This document shows, in pieces, positions 7,374 through 18,005 of a stretch of DNA of 64,000 nucleotides; positions within the stretch are counted from its first letter, which is position 1, and each line of letters begins with the position of its first letter. This stretch comes from CAG-791 sp002449595. GTDB lineage: Bacteria; Bacillota; Clostridia; Lachnospirales; Lachnospiraceae. The position numbers and the translations under genes were made by a program. The stretch spans positions 26,584 to 90,583 of the forward strand of contig CAMNHV010000006.1 in NCBI GenBank assembly GCA_946539855.1, given 5' to 3'. Under the pieces are notes generated by a model. That model was not told where the DNA came from. It saw only the letters and a program-made list of their open reading frames with translations, and searched no databases.

Positions 7374-8852
7374 TCAGATCCTGTCTTTCTCGTACACCGG
7401 CGTGCAGGTCAGGTGGATCCCCAGACGGCGGAACATGTTCTCATCCACGCTGGAGAGAAGGACCGTCGAGTGCGCCTCCGCGCCGCGCAGCTTCGGGAGC
7501 TGCTCGATCGCCAGGGAGGCGAGCGGATTCATCGATGCGCTGGAGGACAGCGCGATCAGGATCTCGTCGCTGTGCAGGCGGGGATTGTGCCCGCCGAGGT
7601 ATTTGGTCTTCAGGAGCTGGATCGGGGCGAGCGACTGCTCGGAGATCAGCTTTTCTCTGTGCGCGATGCCGGCGCAGACTTTCAGCGCGTTCAGGATCGC
7701 GGCGGAGGCGGCGCCGAGCAGATCGCCGGTCTTGCCGGTGATGATCGTGCCGTCGGTCAGCTGGATCGCCATCGCGGGATGCCCGGTCTCCTCCTGGCGC
7801 TGCAGGGCGGCGGGAACGACCGGCCGGTCTTCCGGCTGGATCTCGGCCTGCTGCAGGAGCAGTTCTTCCTTGCGCAGCTCCGACTTGGAGGCCAGCCCGC
7901 GCTTCACGTCGCAGGCGGTGCGGAAGTACCGCCGCAGGATCTCCTGCCCGGCGGCGTACCGGCAGGCTTCGTCGTCGCTGATCGCGAAGCCGACCATGTT
8001 GACGCCCATGTCGGTGGGAGACTTGTAAGGGCACTCGCCCATGATCGCGCGGAAGATGGAGGACACCACGGGGAAGACCTCCACGTCGCGGTTGTAGTTG
8101 ACGGTCGTCTGGCCGTAGGCTTCCATATGGAACGGATCGATCATGTTGACGTCGTCCAGGTCCGCAGTGGCCGCCTCATAGGCGATATTGACGGGATGGC
8201 GCAGCGGCAGGTTCCAGACGGGGAACGTCTCGAACTTGGCGTAGCCGGCCTTGATGCCGTGTTTGTAGTCGTGATACATCTGCGAAAGGCAGGTCGCCAT
8301 CTTACCGCTGCCCGGGCCGGGCGCCGTCACGACGACGAGCCGCCTGGAGGTCTCGAGATATTCGTTTTTCCCATATCCCTGATCGCTGATGATCGTGGGG
8401 ATGTCCGCGGGATAACCGGGGATCACATAGTGGAGGCAGGAGCGGATGCCCATCTCCGTCAGCCGGCTGCGGAACCGCTCCGCGGTCGTCTGCCCGGTGT
8501 ACTTCGTGATGACGATGCCGCTGACGAGGAACCCGCGCTCCATCAGCGAGCGGCGGATGCGCAGCGCCTCTGCGTCGTAGGTGATGCCTAGATCGCCGCG
8601 AACCTTGTTTTCCTCGATCGCGTCTGCGGAGACGGCGATGATGATCTCGACCTCGTCCTTGAGCTGCTCGAGCATCTTGATCTTGTTGTCCGGCGCGAAA
8701 CCGGGCAGCACGCGCGATGCGTGGTAATCGTCGAACAGTTTGCCGCCGAACTCGAGGTACAGCTTCTCAAAGCTGGAGATGCGCTCCTTGATATGCTCGG
8801 ACTGGAGTTCCAGGTATTTTTCAGAATCAAAACCGATAGGCTGCTGTGTCAT
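7374..8852 (-). CDS. DUF1846 family protein
   Basis: A 492-residue protein that belongs to the conserved DUF1846 (UPF0371) family of Firmicutes over its full length. The recognisable opening is G-F-D-x-x-K-Y-L-x-x-Q, and the middle carries a nucleotide-binding-like loop A-P-G-P-G-S-G-K (about residues 175-182). The family has a known fold but, to my knowledge, no settled biochemical role. The start has the run GAGGGGG close upstream, and an extended -10 promoter lies at 8886-8894. The gene is divergent from the amino acid transporter operon, and its start codon is part of one arm of a 12-bp inverted repeat that spans the shared regulatory region. Confidence 0.9.
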   Translation of the reverse strand: MTQQPIGFDSEKYLELQSEHIKERISSFEKLYLEFGGKLFDDYHASRVLPGFAPDNKIKMLEQLKDEVEIIIAVSADAIEENKVRGDLGITYDAEALRIRRSLMERGFLVSGIVITKYTGQTTAERFRSRLTEMGIRSCLHYVIPGYPADIPTIISDQGYGKNEYLETSRRLVVVTAPGPGSGKMATCLSQMYHDYKHGIKAGYAKFETFPVWNLPLRHPVNIAYEAATADLDDVNMIDPFHMEAYGQTTVNYNRDVEVFPVVSSIFRAIMGECPYKSPTDMGVNMVGFAISDDEACRYAAGQEILRRYFRTACDVKRGLASKSELRKEELLLQQAEIQPEDRPVVPAALQRQEETGHPAMAIQLTDGTIITGKTGDLLGAASAAILNALKVCAGIAHREKLISEQSLAPIQLLKTKYLGGHNPRLHSDEILIALSSSASMNPLASLAIEQLPKLRGAEAHSTVLLSSVDENMFRRLGIHLTCTPVYEKDRI

Positions 8853-8962
8853 GGGGACCCCCTCGTCTTTTTTTCAACAGATAAAAGTATAACACAACTG
8901 ATCCTCCTTATTACAATTCGAAGATCGTTGAAATTACGATTTCTCGTGCAGGGGTCCCCATG
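8850..8962. repeat. 12-bp perfect inverted repeat spanning the divergent promoter region
   Basis: CATGGGGACCCC (8850-8861) and GGGGTCCCCATG (8951-8962) are exact inverted copies, 101 bases apart centre to centre. One arm holds the DUF1846 start codon; the other lies ten bases upstream of the -35 box of the transporter promoter. Each arm also contains the inner palindrome GGGGACCCC or GGGGTCCCC. It may be a pair of sites for one dimeric regulator or a long-range stem. Confidence 0.5.
8886..8916 (-). promoter_or_regulatory. Extended -10 promoter for the DUF1846 gene
   Basis: On the minus strand TGTTATACT (8894-8886) is an extended -10 box. TTGTAA at 8916-8911 could be a -35 box but with a long 19-base spacer. 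The leader is about 28 bases. Confidence 0.45.
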
Positions 8963-8971
8963 GAAATCAAA

Positions 8972-9000
8972 TTGACACTGCCGCTTTAGCATGCTACCAT
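8972..9000 (+). promoter_or_regulatory. Promoter for the amino acid ABC transporter operon
   Basis: A perfect TTGACA is followed after 17 bases by TACCAT (four of six matches). Transcription should start near 9007, leaving a 65-base leader before the ATG at 9072 with AAGGAG close to it. Confidence 0.6.
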
Positions 9001-9071
9001 GATAAAGATTCACCGCAGGGAAGTATCGTGCGGACAACCCCTATGACACTGAGACAACAAGGAGATCCAAC

Positions 9072-9890
9072 ATGAAGAAACTGATCGCGCTTTTACTGGC
9101 GGGAACCATGGCCCTTTCCATCGCGGCCTGCGCAGCGGCTCCGGCAGCGGAAGAGACAAAAGAAGAAGCGGCAGCGTCCGAAGAGACCTTCGTCTTCAAG
9201 CACGGATTCGACCTGGATTATCCGCCGTATTCCTATATCGATGAGGAAGGCAAGACCGGCGGCTTCGACGTCGAGATGGCGCAGGCGGTCTGCGAGTACT
9301 ACGGCTGGAAATATGAAGCAGTTCCGTTCAACTGGGACGCGAAGGACGCCGAGCTCAACGCGGGCAGCTGCGACTGCATCTGGTCCGGCTTCACGATGAA
9401 CGGCCGCGAGGACGACTATCTCTGGAGCATGCCTTATTCCGACAACACCCAGATGATCATGGTAAAGAAGGATTCCGGCATCGCGACGCTCGCGGATCTC
9501 GCGGGCAAGGTCGTCGGCGTCCAGACCTCGACTTCCGCGTATGACCTCCTGAACGACGAGGAAGGCCAGAAGGCACTGTGCGACACCTTCCAGTCCCTGG
9601 AAGTCTATGAGACCTACACGATCGCTTTCAACGACCTGAAGGCCGGCGCGATCGACGCGATCGCCATCGACGTCACGAGCGGCAACTACCTGATGAGCGG
9701 CGAGGAAGACTACCAGTTCATGGAAGAGGCCCTCGGCAGCGAGCAGTACGCGATCGGCTTCCGCAAGGACGACACCGAGCTGTGCGAGAAGATCAACGCC
9801 GCGCTCGAAGCGCTCGCGGAGGACGGCACGTTCGACACCATCGGGAAGAAGTATCCCGAGATCTACGATTACCTCACCCTTGGCAAATAA
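9072..9890 (+). CDS. Polar amino acid ABC transporter, substrate-binding lipoprotein
   Basis: A 272-residue periplasmic-binding-protein-3 family protein, lipid-anchored outside the membrane, that captures an amino acid and delivers it to the importer. It has a typical lipoprotein signal with a lipobox ending at Cys20 (S-I-A-A-C), an acidic linker, and the family motifs L-D-Y-P-P-Y-S-Y and G-F-D-V-E-M-A. Late in the protein A-G-A-I-D-A-I-A-I-D is also typical. It is the first gene of an operon with a permease, an ATPase and an epimerase. Ligand specificity (cystine, glutamine, histidine or another polar amino acid) cannot be read reliably. Confidence 0.93.
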   Translation: MKKLIALLLAGTMALSIAACAAAPAAEETKEEAAASEETFVFKHGFDLDYPPYSYIDEEGKTGGFDVEMAQAVCEYYGWKYEAVPFNWDAKDAELNAGSCDCIWSGFTMNGREDDYLWSMPYSDNTQMIMVKKDSGIATLADLAGKVVGVQTSTSAYDLLNDEEGQKALCDTFQSLEVYETYTIAFNDLKAGAIDAIAIDVTSGNYLMSGEEDYQFMEEALGSEQYAIGFRKDDTELCEKINAALEALAEDGTFDTIGKKYPEIYDYLTLGK

Positions 9891-9907
9891 GGTGCGCGTA
9901 GCTTTGA

Positions 9908-9985
9908 GCCATGCGCTCGCAGGCTGTCATGCGCCCATTGGGAGCTTAATCCCGAATGGACGTATGACAGCCTGCGTGCATACGG
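9908..9985 (+). promoter_or_regulatory. Long intercistronic hairpin between binding-protein and permease genes
   Basis: A perfect 13-bp stem (9918-9930 with 9964-9976) encloses a second stem in which CCATTGGGA pairs with TCCCGAATGG apart from one bulged base, and an outer ATGC/GCAT pair extends it. There is no T run, so it is not a simple terminator. Such structures often stabilise the message of the binding-protein gene so that it is made in excess of the permease. Confidence 0.65.
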
Positions 9986-10072
9986 CGAATGCCGCGACAG
10001 TGAGGGAACGCGGAGCGCTCACGAACTGCCGGCATGGCTTGTAAATAATTGAAAATAGAAGAGGGACAAGAC

Positions 10073-10720
10073 ATGACCTTTTCCACAATGTTATCTACGA
10101 TGGCAGCAGGCATGCTGCGCACGGGCGGCATCTTCGTGCTGACGCTGCTCGGCTCGCTGCCGCTCGGCATGATCATCGCGCTGCTTCGGAAATCGAAGAA
10201 TCCGATCGTGCGCGGCATCATCCACGTCTACATCTCCGTCCTCCGGGGAACGCCGCTGATGCTGCAGCTCCTCGTGTGGTACTTCGGGCCGTACTACCTG
10301 TTCGGGTGGTCGATCCGCGGCTGGCGGTTCCCGTCGCTGATCCTCGGCTTCATCCTGAATTACGCGGCCTACTTCGCGGAGATCTACCGCGGCGGCATCG
10401 AATCCATGCCGGTCGGCCAGTACGAGGCGGCGGAGGTCCTCGGCTACACGAAGGCCCAGACGTTCCTGAGGATCATCCTTCCGCAGGTCATCAAGCGGAT
10501 CATGCCCTCCGTCACGAACGAGGTCATCACGCTCGTCAAGGACACTTCCCTCGCGTTCACGCTCGCGTACCAGGAGGTGTTCTCCCTCGCGAAGCAGATC
10601 TCGGCCTCCCAGACGTCCTTCATGCCTTTCGTGATCGCGGGCGTCTTCTACTTCGTGGCCAATTACGGGGTCCAGTTCCTGATGGAGCGGATCGAGAAGA
10701 CGATGGACTATTACCGCTGA
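10073..10720 (+). CDS. Polar amino acid ABC transporter, permease
   Basis: A 215-residue inner-membrane permease of the HisM/GlnP type with about five hydrophobic segments. The EAA loop that contacts the ATPase is visible as Y-E-A-A-E-V-L-G-Y-T (about residues 122-131). The start ATG at 10073 is preceded by GAGGGA; a TTG eight codons earlier is less likely. It follows the binding-protein gene after a 182-base gap that holds a large hairpin and precedes the ATPase by 22 bases. Confidence 0.93.
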   Translation: MTFSTMLSTMAAGMLRTGGIFVLTLLGSLPLGMIIALLRKSKNPIVRGIIHVYISVLRGTPLMLQLLVWYFGPYYLFGWSIRGWRFPSLILGFILNYAAYFAEIYRGGIESMPVGQYEAAEVLGYTKAQTFLRIILPQVIKRIMPSVTNEVITLVKDTSLAFTLAYQEVFSLAKQISASQTSFMPFVIAGVFYFVANYGVQFLMERIEKTMDYYR

Positions 10721-10742
10721 AGAAGCACGGAGAACCAATATC

Positions 10743-11501
10743 ATGATCATAGAGATGAAAAACATCAGGAAGCAGTTCGGCGACCTGGAAGTCTTAAAGG
10801 ACATCAGCTTCGGCGTGGACAGCGGCGAAGTCGTCAGCATCATCGGCCCCTCCGGCTCCGGCAAATCGACGCTCCTCAGGTGCGCCACCTTCCTCGAGAC
10901 GATCGACGGCGGCGAGATCACGTACATGGGCGAGACGGTCGCGCACACGGACGGCTCCGGCAAGGCGGTCTACGTCCCGCACAAGGAGATGCGGAAGTTC
11001 CGCTCCTACTGCGGGCTCGTGTTCCAGCAGTTCAATCTGTTTCCCCACTACAGCGTCCTTAAGAACCTCACGGACGCGCCCGTGGAAGTGCAGCACAGAA
11101 GCAGGGAAGAGGCGGAGGCGACCGCCATGGAACTCCTGCGCAAGATGGGCATCGCCGACAAGGCGAGCGCCTATCCCTACCAGCTCTCCGGCGGCCAGCA
11201 GCAGCGCGTCGCGATCGCGCGGGCCCTCGCAATGAAGCCGGAGATCCTGTTCTTCGACGAGCCGACTTCCGCACTTGACCCGGAACTCACGGGCGAAGTG
11301 CTGAAGGTCATCCGCCAGCTGGCGGAAGAAAAGATGACCATGGTCGTCGTCACGCACGAGATGTCCTTCGCGAAGGCCGTCAGCAACCGCGTGATCTTCA
11401 TGGACGGCGGCGTGATCGTCGAGCATGGCGATCCTTACGCGGTATTCGACGACCCGAAGGAAGAGAGGACGAAGCAGTTCCTCAGAGTGTTCGAGAGATG
11501 A
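10743..11501 (+). CDS. Polar amino acid ABC transporter, ATP-binding protein
   Basis: A 252-residue ABC ATPase that powers the importer. It has the Walker A loop G-P-S-G-S-G-K-S-T (about residues 38-46), the signature L-S-G-G-Q-Q-Q-R, Walker B I-L-F-F-D-E-P and the switch histidine V-T-H-E, in normal order and spacing for the GlnQ/HisP subfamily. A short insertion near residue 70 (T-D-G-S-G-K) is common in this branch. Its stop codon overlaps the start of the epimerase gene (ATGA), so the two are translationally coupled. Confidence 0.95.
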   Translation: MIIEMKNIRKQFGDLEVLKDISFGVDSGEVVSIIGPSGSGKSTLLRCATFLETIDGGEITYMGETVAHTDGSGKAVYVPHKEMRKFRSYCGLVFQQFNLFPHYSVLKNLTDAPVEVQHRSREEAEATAMELLRKMGIADKASAYPYQLSGGQQQRVAIARALAMKPEILFFDEPTSALDPELTGEVLKVIRQLAEEKMTMVVVTHEMSFAKAVSNRVIFMDGGVIVEHGDPYAVFDDPKEERTKQFLRVFER

Positions 11502-12412
11502 CTTCGAGAAAAGGACTTTCCTGCTGCATCCTGGATCCGACCGGCAATATCACTGCGCTCGTGGAGGGAGACGTTCCCGTGTCCCGCCAGCCGGAGACGG
11601 CGGCGCGGATCATGCGGCTGCGCCCGGAGACGGAGCAGGTCGGGTTCGTGCGGATGCGCGGCGCAGATCACGCGGAGGAAAGTGCGCAGGATACAGAAGG
11701 TCAAAACGAAACGTTAAACAGCGGGATCCAGGTCCGGCTGCGCATGGCGGGCGGCGAATTCTGCGGGAATGCATCGATGTCCGCGGCGGCGCTTTATCTG
11801 TACCGGATGGGGGCAGATCATTCTGCGAAAAGCACTGCGACTGAAGAACCATCTGCGTCCGACGCCTGGACAAGCGTATTCCTTGAGGTGTCCGGAGCGG
11901 CGGAACCGGTTGAAGTGCGGCTGAGGGAGATCCCGGCAGCAGGCCCCGCGTGGAGCGCCCGCGTGAAAATGCCGAAGGCCTCCGGGATCGAACCGTTTGA
12001 GGACATGACGCTCGTCCGGATGCAGGGGATCTCGCACATTATTATTGAAGAAGGATCCCGGTTCTTTCATTTAAAAAATGACAAATCTGCGGCGGAAGCT
12101 GCCGTCAAGGAATGGTGCAGCAGGCTTTCAGCAGACGGACTTGGACTCATGTTTGTTGAGCGGATCGATGAGGGGCGGCAATGGAAAATGACACCGCTCG
12201 TTTACGTCCCCGGCAGCGGGACGGTATTCTGGGAGAACTCCTGCGCGAGCGGAACCGCGGCCACCGGGATGTGCTTTACTTCAAGAAGTGGAAAGAAAGA
12301 AGAACTCGCCCTGCAGGAGCCGGGCGGAGAGCTGCAGGTTCTCAGTGATCCAACAACTGGCGAGACCTGGCTGTCCGGAACGGTGCGCCTCACGGAGGAG
12401 TTTGCGCTCTGA
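11498..12412 (+). CDS. CntK/DapF-family amino acid epimerase (histidine-racemase-like)
   Basis: A 304-residue cofactor-independent epimerase of the diaminopimelate epimerase fold. The two catalytic cysteines are in G-G-E-F-C-G-N-A (Cys89) and W-E-N-S-C-A-S-G-T (Cys249); the spacing of 160 residues and the words E-Q-V-G-F, W-E-N-S-C and Q/E-P-G-G are closer to the staphylococcal histidine racemase CntK than to true DapF. It racemises or epimerises an amino acid in the cytoplasm, possibly histidine. It overlaps the transporter ATPase by four bases, which suggests that the imported amino acid is its substrate. The other genes of opine metallophore synthesis (cntL, cntM) are not in the window. 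A low-complexity insertion (about residues 60-75) separates the first strands. Confidence 0.8.
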   Translation: MTSRKGLSCCILDPTGNITALVEGDVPVSRQPETAARIMRLRPETEQVGFVRMRGADHAEESAQDTEGQNETLNSGIQVRLRMAGGEFCGNASMSAAALYLYRMGADHSAKSTATEEPSASDAWTSVFLEVSGAAEPVEVRLREIPAAGPAWSARVKMPKASGIEPFEDMTLVRMQGISHIIIEEGSRFFHLKNDKSAAEAAVKEWCSRLSADGLGLMFVERIDEGRQWKMTPLVYVPGSGTVFWENSCASGTAATGMCFTSRSGKKEELALQEPGGELQVLSDPTTGETWLSGTVRLTEEFAL

Positions 12413-12527
12413 ATGTGTGGAAGATCTCCTGTAAAATATGAGAGATTCCGCAAAGGAATGAGGCAGATCTCCCGGCGAATGCGGTGAGTTTAATTTTAGG
12501 AATATGAAAGATCTATTAACTTTACGT

Positions 12528-12545
12528 GGCGGGAGAAATCCCGCC
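12528..12545 (+). promoter_or_regulatory. GAAA-loop hairpin before ftsH
   Basis: GGCGGGA pairs with TCCCGCC around a GAAA tetraloop. The bases after it (ATTACTTGTG) are only mildly T-rich, so it is at best a weak terminator for the epimerase transcript. A candidate -10 box TACAAT at 12570 (with a poor -35, TTACTT, 17 bases upstream) follows. Confidence 0.4.
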
Positions 12546-12655
12546 ATTACTTGTGATAAAATAGTTGGATACAATCAATTATAGGGAGACCCCGCGAAAC
12601 GGGCCCGGCACCCCGGGAGGACGCTGCAATCGCGGGATCCGAAGGCAGGAATTAC

Positions 12656-14902
<2,247 letters not shown>

Positions 14903-14923
14903 CATCCCAGTATTCGGAGAGAT

Positions 14924-16822
14924 ATGCAGGAACAGGAACAGCGTTTTGATATCCAGGAAGAACTGAAAAAACTCCCGGCTGAGCCGGGAGTTTATATCAT
15001 GCGCGACGCGCAGGATACGATCATGTATGTCGGCAAGGCGGTGAATCTGCACAACCGCGTCCGCTCGTATTTCCGCAAGATCGTCGGAAGAGGGCCGCAG
15101 ATCGACCGCATGGTCAGCCAGATCGAGCGGTTCGAGTACATCGTGACGGACTCGGAGCTGGAGGCCCTGATCCTTGAGAACAACCTGATCAAGGAGCACC
15201 GCCCCAAGTACAACACGATGCTCAAGGACGATAAGACGTATCCTTACATCCGCGTCACGGTGACGGAGGCGTTTCCGAGAGTGCAGTTCTCGCGCCTGAT
15301 GAAAAAGGACGGCGCGCGGTACTTCGGTCCGTTCACGAGCGCGGACGCCGTGAGGGAGACGATCGAGCTTTTGAACCGCATGTACGGCCTCAGGGACTGC
15401 CGCAGGAACCTCCCGAAGGATATCGGGAAGGAGCGGCCGTGCCTGAACTTCCACATGGGCCGGTGCTGCGGCCCGTGCACGGGAAAGGTCACGGAAGAGG
15501 AATACCGGAAGCGGGTGGACCTCGCGCTCAGTTTCCTCGGCGGCAACTACGGCGAGATCATGCGCGACCTGAAGGCGAAGATGCAGGCCGCCTCCGACGA
15601 GATGAACTTCGAGGAGGCGATCCGCTGGCGCGACCTCTTAGAGAGCGTGAAGCAGGTGGCCCAGCGGCAGAAGATGTCCGGCGGCAGCGGGGATGACAAG
15701 GACATCCTCGGCATCGCGACAGAACCGGACGACATCGATGCGGATGGCGTGGTGCAGATCTTTTTCATTCGCGACGGCAAGCTGATCGGCCGCGACCACT
15801 TCTACATGACGCACGTCAGCGGCCGCGAAAAGGCGGAGATCCTCTCGGATTTCGTCCGGCAGTTCTACGCCGGGACGCCGTTCGTGCCGAAGACGATCCT
15901 GATGCCGGAGGAGCCCGAGGAGAAGGGCCTCCTCGAGGAGTGGCTCTCCATCCGCCGCGGCGGCAAAGTGCAGATCGCAATTCCACAGCGCGGACAGAAG
16001 GAGAAGCTCGTGGAGCTGGCGCAGGAGAACGCCGCGCTGATCCTCAGCAAGGACAAAGAACGGTTAAAGCGCGAGGAAGGACGGACGATCGGCGCGGTAC
16101 GCGAGATCTCCGAGCTCCTGGGCCTCGAAGACGCCTCCCGGATGGAGGCTTACGATATCTCCAACATCAGCGGCTTCGCGAACGTCGGCTCCATGGTCGT
16201 CTACGAGAAGGGCCGCCCCATGCGCAGCGACTACCGGAAGTTCCGGATCCGCACTGTGGCGGGACCTGACGATTACGCGTGCATGCGCGAGGTGCTGACA
16301 AGACGTTTTTCCCACGGCCTCAAAGAACAGGAGCAGCTCCGGGAAAAGCAGATCGACGAGCAGCTCGGCAGCTTTACCCGGTTCCCTGACGTCATCATGA
16401 TGGACGGCGGCAAAGGGCAGGTGAACGTCGCGCTCTCCGTGCTGGAGGAACTCGGGCTTAACATTCCCGTGTGCGGCATGGTCAAGGACGACCACCACCG
16501 CACGAGAGGGCTGTATTTCCGAGGGGAAGAGATCCCGATCGACACCCGCTCCGAGGGCTTCAAGCTCCTCACGCGGCTCCAGGACGAAGTGCACCGCTTC
16601 GCGATCGAGTATCACCGCTCGCTCCGCTCGAAGTCGCAGGTGACCTCTCGCCTGGACGAGATCCCGGGCATCGGCCCCGCGAGAAGAAAAGCGCTGATGC
16701 GCAGCTTCCAGTCCATCGGCGAGATCATGGAGGCCTCCGTGGAGGAGCTCGCCGCGATCCCGGAGATCCCGCAGAAGCAGGCGGAGGCGATCTACGCGTA
16801 TTTTCATGAGAAAGCGGAATAA
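14924..16822 (+). CDS. uvrC: Excinuclease ABC subunit C
   Basis: A 632-residue nucleotide-excision-repair nuclease that makes both incisions around a lesion bound by UvrAB. Domains in order are the GIY-YIG nuclease (G-V-Y-I-M through Y-V-G-K, about residues 22-45), the cysteine region with C-C-G-P-C, the UVR helix pair that binds UvrB (about 205-240), the RNase H-like C-terminal nuclease (Y-D-I-S-N-I and M-M-D-G-G-K-G-Q) and the helix-hairpin-helix DNA-binding repeats at the end. It starts 21 bases after the ftsH stop and may be cotranscribed. Length and motifs are normal. Confidence 0.97.
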   Translation: MQEQEQRFDIQEELKKLPAEPGVYIMRDAQDTIMYVGKAVNLHNRVRSYFRKIVGRGPQIDRMVSQIERFEYIVTDSELEALILENNLIKEHRPKYNTMLKDDKTYPYIRVTVTEAFPRVQFSRLMKKDGARYFGPFTSADAVRETIELLNRMYGLRDCRRNLPKDIGKERPCLNFHMGRCCGPCTGKVTEEEYRKRVDLALSFLGGNYGEIMRDLKAKMQAASDEMNFEEAIRWRDLLESVKQVAQRQKMSGGSGDDKDILGIATEPDDIDADGVVQIFFIRDGKLIGRDHFYMTHVSGREKAEILSDFVRQFYAGTPFVPKTILMPEEPEEKGLLEEWLSIRRGGKVQIAIPQRGQKEKLVELAQENAALILSKDKERLKREEGRTIGAVREISELLGLEDASRMEAYDISNISGFANVGSMVVYEKGRPMRSDYRKFRIRTVAGPDDYACMREVLTRRFSHGLKEQEQLREKQIDEQLGSFTRFPDVIMMDGGKGQVNVALSVLEELGLNIPVCGMVKDDHHRTRGLYFRGEEIPIDTRSEGFKLLTRLQDEVHRFAIEYHRSLRSKSQVTSRLDEIPGIGPARRKALMRSFQSIGEIMEASVEELAAIPEIPQKQAEAIYAYFHEKAE

Positions 16823-16893
16823 CGCCGCGGCAGTTTACGTGAAAATTCACGACCTGTCGGAATAATGCCGCAGACCGCGAGACGCGGGAATCA

Positions 16894-16902
16894 TGTTATA
16901 CT
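16894..16902 (+). promoter_or_regulatory. Extended -10 promoter candidate for the hprK operon
   Basis: TGTTATACT is an extended -10 box in the 238-base gap between uvrC and hprK, giving a leader of about 150 bases. No good -35 box is present, as is allowed for extended -10 promoters. A 9-bp inverted repeat (CAGGATCCT near 16930 with AGGATCCTG near 16972) lies in the leader. Confidence 0.45.
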
Positions 16903-17060
16903 ACTTACATATGTGAAAGTGATTCAACAAACAGGATCCTGAAAGCAATCATAAGAATACGATCATGGAAAAGGATCCTGCCGACGATCGCGAACAACGA
17001 AACAATTTATATTCACAGATACATTGACACGGAGACAGCAGCCAACGACAAGGGGGATTT

Positions 17061-18005
17061 ATGGCGACCATACGTCTGAGTGAAGTCGTAGAGAAAATGA
17101 AGCTCACCAACATGACGCCGGAGGTGGACGTAAACAAGATCAAGATCCGCCAGCCGGACGTCAACCGTCCCGCGATCCAGCTCACAGGCTACCTGGAGCA
17201 CTTCGAGGCGACGCGTATCCAGATCATCGGCCTCGTCGAGCACGCCTACATGGAATCGATGGACGAGGACCGCAAGGAGAGGATCCTGCGGGAACTGCTG
17301 AGCATGGAGATCCCGTGCTTCATCTTCTGCCGCAGCCTCATGCCGGACGAGATGTTCATCCGGCTCGCGACGGAAAACAACATCGCGCTCCTCGTGAGCA
17401 AGCAGGCGACCAGTACTTTCACCGCGGAGCTGATCCGCTGGCTGAACGTGCGGCTCGCGCCCTGCATCTCCATCCACGGCGTTCTGGTCGACGTGTACGG
17501 CGTCGGCGTCCTGATCACCGGTGAGAGCGGCATCGGTAAATCCGAGACCGCACTGGAACTGATCAAGCGCGGCCACCGTCTCGTCTCGGACGACGTCGTC
17601 GAGATCCGGAGAGTCAGCGAAGTCTCGCTCGTCGGCTCCGCGCCGGCGATCACCAAGCACTTCATCGAGCTGCGGGGCATCGGCATCGTGGACGTCAAGG
17701 CGCTGTTCGGCGCATCCAGCGTCCGCAACATGACCAACATCGACCTCGTCATCCAGATGGAGGAGTGGAGCAAGGACAAGGAATATGACCGGCTCGGCCT
17801 CGAGGAGGAGCACACCGAGTTCCTCGGGATCCCCGTCGTGTGCCACCGGATCCCGATCCGTCCCGGCAGAAACCTCGCGCTGATCTGCGAGGCGGCCGCC
17901 GTCAACCACAGGCAGAAGGAGATGGGCTACAACGCCGCGCAGGAGCTCTACAAGCGCGTGCAGGAATCGCTCTCGAAGCGCCGCTCGGATGACGAAGATG
18001 AATGA
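17061..18005 (+). CDS. hprK: HPr kinase/phosphorylase
   Basis: A 314-residue bifunctional enzyme that phosphorylates and dephosphorylates the regulatory serine (Ser46) of HPr and Crh in response to ATP, fructose bisphosphate and phosphate, the sensor step of carbon catabolite repression in Firmicutes. The Walker A loop G-E-S-G-I-G-K-S is at about 154-161 and the HprK signature around L-R-G-I-G-I-V-D-V-K-A-L-F-G is present. An AAGGGGGA site precedes the ATG. It is the first gene of hprK-murB-rapZ-whiA-crh-like, and the last gene of that operon encodes a likely substrate with the target serine kept. Confidence 0.97.
   Translation: MATIRLSEVVEKMKLTNMTPEVDVNKIKIRQPDVNRPAIQLTGYLEHFEATRIQIIGLVEHAYMESMDEDRKERILRELLSMEIPCFIFCRSLMPDEMFIRLATENNIALLVSKQATSTFTAELIRWLNVRLAPCISIHGVLVDVYGVGVLITGESGIGKSETALELIKRGHRLVSDDVVEIRRVSEVSLVGSAPAITKHFIELRGIGIVDVKALFGASSVRNMTNIDLVIQMEEWSKDKEYDRLGLEEEHTEFLGIPVVCHRIPIRPGRNLALICEAAAVNHRQKEMGYNAAQELYKRVQESLSKRRSDDEDE

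Noticed and set aside
8960..8989. A ten-codon frame (ATG GAA ATC ... TAG) before the amino acid transporter, as a leader peptide.
   Set aside because: It overlaps the -35 box of the predicted transporter promoter, so it would not be transcribed from it.
10049..10072. A TTG start for the ABC permease at 10049.
   Set aside because: The ATG at 10073 has a better ribosome site (GAGGGA) and fits the family N-terminus.
17024..17029. A perfect TTGACA shortly before hprK as a -35 box.
   Set aside because: No -10-like sequence occurs at suitable distance and the ribosome site follows too closely.
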